A DNA stretch of 64,000 bases from CAYMZZ01 sp044463125 (GTDB taxonomy: Bacteria > Bacteroidota > Bacteroidia > Chitinophagales > Chitinophagaceae): assembly GCA_044463125.1 (NCBI GenBank), contig JBIQMS010000005.1:1-64000 (forward strand). Direction: 5' to 3'. A program made the translations under genes and the position numbers. Of this stretch, positions 60,101 to 64,000 are shown one piece after another. Numbering within the stretch: position 1 is the first letter of the stretch; every line of letters starts with the position of its first letter. The notes under the pieces were generated by a model that worked only from the letters and a program-made list of their open reading frames with translations, had not been told where the DNA came from and did no database searches.

Positions 60101-60319
60101 TTCATACCAGGCCATATTTGCTTTTTGGGTATAAGCAAATACCAGGCTATCAGTTTGCCTTGTTAGCTGAAAATGATCGATGGCCTGTTGAATGTATTGC
60201 CATGCGCTGTCTTTCTTTTGTGCCTGGTAGGCTTTCACCGCTTTTGCATAGCTGCCAGGCTGCGCAAACAGGGATTGTGAAAAGATGGTCAGGGCTAAGA
60301 AAATAGCTAAGCGCTGCAT
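57119..60319 (-). CDS. TPR-CHAT protease, membrane-anchored
   Basis: A 1066-residue protein. It has a signal peptide (about 1-21, ending LFAQ), TPR-like helical repeats (about 25-560), a linker, and a C-terminal CHAT caspase-like protease domain (about 700-1035) with the catalytic His in LHLGTHAEIN (His890) and Cys in LNACETGTG (Cys941). One C-terminal membrane segment (about 1042-1059) is followed by RRFVFRA. The topology puts TPR and CHAT parts in the periplasm with a short cytoplasmic end. It is 10 bp downstream of the membrane anti-sigma-like gene, in one operon with an ECF sigma factor. Confidence 0.9.
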   Translation of the reverse strand: MQRLAIFLALTIFSQSLFAQPGSYAKAVKAYQAQKKDSAWQYIQQAIDHFQLTRQTDSLVFAYTQKANMAWYEVSVNRGLAIIDSALALVPRLPHESIAAVAALNQKAQILVNNSAAREGKKYFDKALKRIPFNAAANDTYAKLYTNIAWMHLVLQELDQGMVYGEKARSMIETMHGKDEQMLISVFQTLMYLAHDAGRLDEAEKYALDMQRLVNKHLPPLHTSRALSHNDLGTLYETMYRTDEALHHRQQMVILTQEAYRKNGNPHLLSIGFNNMGKLYEAIGEWQLANEYYEKALHLHTLNYGPDGIGLVRPLAHLANLKRLVGDFESADSLFRRALHIQKQKEPNDKLNLAYVETLYGDLFYDRQQYAEAARYYERALPNQESSVLTAEATRSTLGQAYTKLNRFAEGLALMQQSLRMYRQSYHSGHISIAGQFNKMSMAWLEKGEPETAMQYSDSTFLELLQLPKLPDGNWMDRLPYNHFIIQYIQQRTGIEAALYKKNKNSAHLRRIHQIAENYSNYLEKILPALRTQASLIQLASRHKYIFDAAVEACWQMHELEKKTAWLEKAFAFSETSKSLLLRLASNNVMIDNAGNAQDAETKEDLGWRKRISQLNAQYLDEDRNNDSLLTLLTTTIESYYRFQEEQLKLNTSAARLKYRMRSASIDEIRNHLLKNGETMLQYTVTNEAVFLFILNKKHFRVQRMHRNVLTDVAALRNLYNLSPENFAKPAFRLYSQLIAPAKDLLLTKKLLIVPDDELYYLNFEVLISSGTNKGFESMPYLVKQFEISTLLSATSALHYSHAMQQQKGKALLITPVFTDEMKAAYRKKIANDLLADQQYLMLIRQPFTLNAAEQISRYINTDLLSGQAALESSFKRRAGDYNILHLGTHAEINNASPALSRFFLAKPTGDDSATEEDGYLHAYEIYGMNLRANLAVLNACETGTGQWREGEGVISLAHSFMYAGCPSVVMSLWKVDEKTSAEVVTLFYKNLSKGMSKSEALQQAKIDYLQNAPSNLAHPYFWAGMTLVGDSQPVVPSSNRWRWIALIAGGLLLIAFMFRRFVFRA

Positions 60320-60329
60320 GTAGGATTAT

Positions 60330-61061
60330 TTAGGGTGTTGGTTGCATACCCAGCTCTGCAAGCAGCTCATCGGCCTGCTCATATCCGGGAATTGTTTTCA
60401 ACCATCGGGCGGCGCTGGCTTTATCACCAAGCTTGATATATACGAGTGCCAGGTACCAGGTAGCCTGGTCGCGAAAAGCGCTTTTATTATTTTCTGCTAC
60501 TATTTGCAAACGGGAAGAGGCCTCCGCATATTTTGAAATTTGAATTTCCGCCATGCCAACATAGTATTGCAGCGTGTCGGTATATCCCTGCTCGTCGCCC
60601 AGTGATTCCCATTTTACTATGGCATCCTGAAACTGTCCTTCCTTATAGCTCACCATGCCATCGTAAAAATCGTATGCATCGGAGCTGCTCATCACTACGG
60701 GTAGTCCGGGATCACTTTGAAAATATTGGGCGAATAAATCCTTCTCGCGTGTTTGCTGCCAGATGACCAGGCCTGCGCTACTAACGATTAGCAATATGGC
60801 AGCAGCCATATACCAGATTCTCCGCCTACGAAGCATGGGCCGAACCTTTGCCTGTTGCGCAAAAGGGTTAGATGCGAAGTATGCACCGGCCTCTACTGTG
60901 GCCAATAGTTTGCGCTGCAGGCCCACTTCATCGCGCAACCATTCCTGCTCCGCCATCTCCATCTCAAACGATGTCCGCTCGGTAGCATCCATGCGCCCGG
61001 CAAGATAGGCTTCGATGCGCTCGAAGTTTTCCTGGTCAATATCTTTTCTATATTCAGCCAT
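60330..61061 (-). CDS. Membrane anti-sigma-like protein with TPR tail
   Basis: A 243-residue protein. The N-terminal part (1-77) has the pattern of an anti-sigma domain (ERIEAYLAGRMDATERTSFE, then EMAEQEWLRDEV), without a zinc motif. RRRR at 78-81 precedes one membrane segment (82-101). The C-terminal 140 residues look like TPR units (YDGMVSYKEGQFQDAIVKWE, WYLALVYIKLGDKASAARWL) and should be periplasmic. Its start overlaps the stop of the sigma gene by 8 bases. The anti-sigma role is inferred from position and topology. Confidence 0.75.
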   Translation of the reverse strand: MAEYRKDIDQENFERIEAYLAGRMDATERTSFEMEMAEQEWLRDEVGLQRKLLATVEAGAYFASNPFAQQAKVRPMLRRRRIWYMAAAILLIVSSAGLVIWQQTREKDLFAQYFQSDPGLPVVMSSSDAYDFYDGMVSYKEGQFQDAIVKWESLGDEQGYTDTLQYYVGMAEIQISKYAEASSRLQIVAENNKSAFRDQATWYLALVYIKLGDKASAARWLKTIPGYEQADELLAELGMQPTP

Positions 61062-61614
61062 TTGACTGTTTTTCCAGGTATAGTTTGCGCAATCGCTGCA
61101 TACACCTGTATTTTATTGTTTTGATACTGTCTTCGGTATCGCCGGTGAGTTCAGCAATCTTCGACATCGGTTGTTGCTTATAGTAAAACAGTCCCAGCAC
61201 ATTCTTGCATTTTTCCCCCAGGTACTCAAAACATTTGCGAAGCAAAATGGATTCTTCGTTCGACTGCCCATCTGCAATGCTTTCTTCCGCCGGAGGCTCT
61301 ATGCCGTTAAAATCATCGCGGTAGCTGGTCTTTTTACGATGTGCGGAGTTCAATTGGTTAATCCATTTGTTTTGGCATATTCTACGGAAATAGGCATTAA
61401 ACTGATCCTTGTTGCCCGTAAACCGACCCTCCTTTAAATTGACCCAGGCGGCAAACAGGCTCTCCTGAAAAATATCTTCCGCATCAGAAGCATTACCTGA
61501 ATTCTGTTGGACATACCTGAGCAACCACGAAAAATTTTCCGCAAATAATTGTTTGAACGTTTCCTCAGGATGGGTGGCGGGCCAGCCGGTTAATACTTGC
61601 AACGATTTGGTCAA
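61054..61614 (-). CDS. ECF-type sigma factor of the CHAT operon
   Basis: A 186-residue sigma factor. Region 2 spans about 22-90 (FKQLFAENFSWLLRYVQQNS, then ASDAEDIFQESLFAAWVNL, then FNAYFRRICQNKWINQLN). Region 4 spans about 127-178 (LGEKCKNVLGLFYYKQQPMS, then KIAELTGDTEDSIKTIKYRC). No ATG fits: the frame opens after a stop with only TTG codons (61614, 61602), so TTG 61614 is taken. A possible promoter, TTG-18-TAATTTGG, lies just upstream. Its stop overlaps the anti-sigma-like gene. Confidence 0.9.
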   Translation of the reverse strand: MTKSLQVLTGWPATHPEETFKQLFAENFSWLLRYVQQNSGNASDAEDIFQESLFAAWVNLKEGRFTGNKDQFNAYFRRICQNKWINQLNSAHRKKTSYRDDFNGIEPPAEESIADGQSNEESILLRKCFEYLGEKCKNVLGLFYYKQQPMSKIAELTGDTEDSIKTIKYRCMQRLRKLYLEKQSNG

Positions 61615-61681
61615 TTTAATTTGGAAGATAATGAAAAATCCAAATTATCCTGCGCCGCCTCGTTGCAAGTTGGCCCGACTA

Positions 61682-62335
61682 CTACCTCCTGCTCACAGAG
61701 GTTTGACGCATGAAATATGTTCCGATGGCGCCAAGCATCAGTATGATACCTACAATCGTAGGGATATTAAATTTTGAGGGTTCCGTATTCATTTCATAGG
61801 TTATGATGGCATTGCCGAAAGTGTCCGTATCCTGCTTGATATCGCTGGCGTCATCGGGCAGGAATATTTTCTGCAACTGCTGGATCAGCACTCCGCCCGA
61901 TACCAGGTTGCCCGTGAGCAGGTAGCAATTATCGGAAACCTTTGTCACATTCGGATTCTTCATGTCCATTTTCACTTCCCATTTCCCATCGCCTTTGTAT
62001 TGCGCCATGCCGCGCGCTTTGATTTTGGTTGTCGACGTGCGCGTATCTTCATCCAGTTCTGTTTTCAGGTCTTCCAGAATTATTGACGACATCTGCCGTT
62101 CCATATCTCTTTTGAAAATGCCAGGATTCTTGGCCACTGCACTTGCTTTAAATGCCTGCCATTGGGCGGCCGTCATTTTCATGCGCAATTCCAAATTGGC
62201 ATCGCCCAGTTTATCGATATGAAAATCCAGTTCCTGGTTAAGTCCGGTAGGATCCTGTTGCTGCTGTCCAAACGCTGATGAGAATCTGACAAAGATGCAA
62301 CTACAGAGGAGGACGATTGTGATAATATTTTTCAT
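61682..62335 (-). CDS. Exported protein with C-terminal membrane anchor
   Basis: Not recognised. The 217-residue protein has a signal peptide (about 1-23, ending AFGQ), a soluble middle with LRMKMTAAQWQAFKASAVAK and a beta-rich KWEVKMDMKNPNVTKVSDN region, and a C-terminal membrane segment (about 191-210). It lies between the transglutaminase-fold gene (23 bp) and the sigma factor (67 bp) on the same strand. Its anchoring resembles that of the CHAT protein. A shared role is only suggested by position. Confidence 0.65.
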   Translation of the reverse strand: MKNIITIVLLCSCIFVRFSSAFGQQQQDPTGLNQELDFHIDKLGDANLELRMKMTAAQWQAFKASAVAKNPGIFKRDMERQMSSIILEDLKTELDEDTRTSTTKIKARGMAQYKGDGKWEVKMDMKNPNVTKVSDNCYLLTGNLVSGGVLIQQLQKIFLPDDASDIKQDTDTFGNAIITYEMNTEPSKFNIPTIVGIILMLGAIGTYFMRQTSVSRR

Positions 62336-62358
62336 AATTGAAATAGTTGAAGTGAGTG

Positions 62359-64000
62359 TTATCTCAGTGATGAAAGAATTTGTTGAGCTAATTGTTGATT
62401 ATTCTGAACGGCTACGAGTAAGCCTTCTACCCGTCCATTGCGAACGCGCATTCCGCCGATCCATGGATACTGTTGGCCTGCAGCGGCGGAATATCCGCTT
62501 AGCAAAGTGTAGCCATTCATGTTTCCGGCTTGCTGGTAAGCGACTTCTATACCGTTTCCATTTAGCAACATGCGTAGTTCTTCCATAGCCTGCTGAATGG
62601 ATTGTGCATTTGGGAAATTATACACTTCCGCAGTGGCCGCCTGATTGGGGCAACGGATGACCGTAGTAAGCATCGGCAGATTGGGCCAGGGGTTCCTTAC
62701 CACTTCCGATCCTCGGGGGTAAGAGAAGCTGATATTGCCGCTGTAGTTGACAAAACCTGCATTACCGCCACCGCCCGGATTGTTACCACCACCACCTGGA
62801 TTGTTACCTCCGCCTGGATTGCGATTACCGCCACCGGGATTGTTTGCATCCATGCCCGGATTGGGTTGAAAAGCGAAGTTTTGTCCGCCGCCGTCCCATT
62901 TTGCCGCCAGCTCATCTATTTTTTGGTTCGTGAAATTGTCTTCCTTCAGTTCCATGGGTTGCACACCGCGTTGCAGTTCTTCCGTTACATCTACGATATA
63001 GTAGCGGTCATCGCCCATTTGCAAGCGCTGGAAAAACTCCTCCAGTTGCTTCATGCCCTGTTGCATCGCTTCGTCCGCCGATTTGGAACCGCCAAGGCCG
63101 GCGCCGCCAATAGCTGTGGCTTCTATCGCATAGTACTGCCCGTTTAATTTGAAACCTGGATAGGCGTGACCCGGAATATAAAATACCACCGGATCCATAC
63201 CCGCATTGCGCATAACACTGGCATATAGAAAACTCAGTTCTATACAAAGACCTGTGTTGTTGCGTAGCACTTCGCGGGGCAAACGCACGCGTTGAACGAT
63301 AGTCTGTATATCACCCGTATTGGAAGGCACGCACTGCGTACTGCTGTACACCATTCCAGATCGAAGGGTAGCTTCGTAAATTCCTTTCAAAAAGCGTACG
63401 CCTTCTTCTGCAGTACGGGTAACGCCGGCTGTTTCACCCTTTAGAATTTTCTCCTGTATTTTACCTGTATAATACCGCACCACCGGATCTTCTGCCGTAA
63501 TAAAGCATACGGAGAGCGGATTATTCTGCATAATATCTGCATAGCTGGCAATCTCCGATGCCGGCATATCAGTGTATGCAAAATCGTCTGCTGCCATCAT
63601 GGTAAAAGTGAATGACTCTTTGATTTCTTTGCGATTGCCCGAGGGACCCCAGGAAATACGCAGCTCCGCTTTTTCTTTCGACTGACTGTTTTTTTCTGTG
63701 ATCTTCTGGTCAAAGGAGGGATACCCCATGGCTACAATCTGTTGACCAGGCAAAACATGCGGCGAGGTTATAGCCTCAGTCCATTCGTCTATATACTTCG
63801 GAATACGGTATTCCACTTTAAGGTCTTCAGCCATCTTATCACCATCGTTTTCAATTATGGCCTTGAACAAATTGTATCTGCCGCCCAACACATCAGGATT
63901 GGAATATACCTTATAAGCGGCGGGCATAATGTAGCTGGCGGGTTTGATTTTTACTTTCAGATCGGGCGAACCGCCGAAAAACCAGCCGTAGCTGAACAGG
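62359..64000 (-). CDS. Transglutaminase-like protein, 5' end outside window
   Basis: The frame is open through the right edge, so the N-terminus lies beyond 64000. The visible part has an N-terminal beta domain, then a transglutaminase-like cysteine-protease fold. The triad candidates are TGLCIELSFLYASVMRNAG (Cys228), IPGHAYPGF (His254) and YYAIEAT (Glu269), counted from an internal Met at 63927. A low-complexity NPGGG linker (about 364-395) leads to a C-terminal domain of about 110 residues. It could be a peptidase or a binding protein. It is first in the cluster with sigma, anti-sigma and CHAT genes. Confidence 0.8.
   Translation of the reverse strand, partial: LFSYGWFFGGSPDLKVKIKPASYIMPAAYKVYSNPDVLGGRYNLFKAIIENDGDKMAEDLKVEYRIPKYIDEWTEAITSPHVLPGQQIVAMGYPSFDQKITEKNSQSKEKAELRISWGPSGNRKEIKESFTFTMMAADDFAYTDMPASEIASYADIMQNNPLSVCFITAEDPVVRYYTGKIQEKILKGETAGVTRTAEEGVRFLKGIYEATLRSGMVYSSTQCVPSNTGDIQTIVQRVRLPREVLRNNTGLCIELSFLYASVMRNAGMDPVVFYIPGHAYPGFKLNGQYYAIEATAIGGAGLGGSKSADEAMQQGMKQLEEFFQRLQMGDDRYYIVDVTEELQRGVQPMELKEDNFTNQKIDELAAKWDGGGQNFAFQPNPGMDANNPGGGNRNPGGGNNPGGGGNNPGGGGNAGFVNYSGNISFSYPRGSEVVRNPWPNLPMLTTVIRCPNQAATAEVYNFPNAQSIQQAMEELRMLLNGNGIEVAYQQAGNMNGYTLLSGYSAAAGQQYPWIGGMRVRNGRVEGLLVAVQNNQQLAQQILSSLR

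Overview
The window is a chromosomal segment of a Bacteroidota bacterium, most likely from the Chitinophagales (Chitinophagaceae-like). Evidence: promoters of the Bacteroidota type (TAnnTTTG -7 box, TTG/TTTG about 20 bp upstream) before many genes, few Shine-Dalgarno sequences, GLPGLI/DUF4412- and DUF4382-type exported proteins, a ComA-like phosphosulfolactate synthase, ECF sigma/anti-sigma pairs, and Bacteroidota-style ribosomal proteins. Species assignment is inference.

Layout. 1-11 kb: yidC, small exported proteins, a TPR protein, comA-aroE, a thioesterase, an operon of a possible HolD-like protein, rdgB, an ECF sigma factor and its anti-sigma factor, then ilvE. 11-38.5 kb: the str/S10/spc ribosomal region, broken into separate units. 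rpsL-rpsG, fusA and rpsJ each have their own TACCTTTG promoter. They are separated by unrelated genes: a Lys/Ala-rich histone H1-like protein, a TetR-controlled RND efflux operon, a DUF4382 lipoprotein, a YbhN-type membrane protein and a beta-helix protein. From rplC to secY the ribosomal genes are contiguous, including rpmD. A terminator follows secY, and infA, rpmJ, rpsM, rpsK, rpsD, rpoA and rplQ are not in this window. 38.5-47 kb: the remnant of a polyvalent-protein kinase gene, map, a BaiN-like flavoprotein, two acyltransferases, a possible permuted papain-like protein, rpsA and a LacI regulator. 47-56 kb: stress and redox genes with two Crp/Fnr regulators, each next to a symmetrical FNR-type palindrome, plus a CPA1 antiporter and a bestrophin that each carry one frameshift. 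A tRNA-Ser(CGA) sits at 56.0 kb. 56-64 kb: a minus-strand cluster of a transglutaminase-fold protein, a membrane-anchored protein, an ECF sigma factor, a membrane anti-sigma-like protein, a TPR-CHAT protease and an oxidoreductase.

Three things stand out. First, the TPR-CHAT / anti-sigma / ECF sigma operon, with a predicted periplasmic CHAT protease beside the membrane protein it might cleave. This resembles the Csx29-Csx30-sigma arrangement of type III-E CRISPR, but no CRISPR array is present. Second, intergenic repeats made of 7-bp units (GTGARNC, ACGTNNT, GTTTAAA, AGTAGTG types). They are often arranged as inverted arms that would form long hairpins, lie inside the ribosomal operon, and in several places supply the stop codon and last residues of genes. 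Third, the 435-bp gap between rpsJ and rplC can fold into a multi-branched structure closed by a 7-bp helix, which makes it a candidate ribosomal-protein leader RNA.
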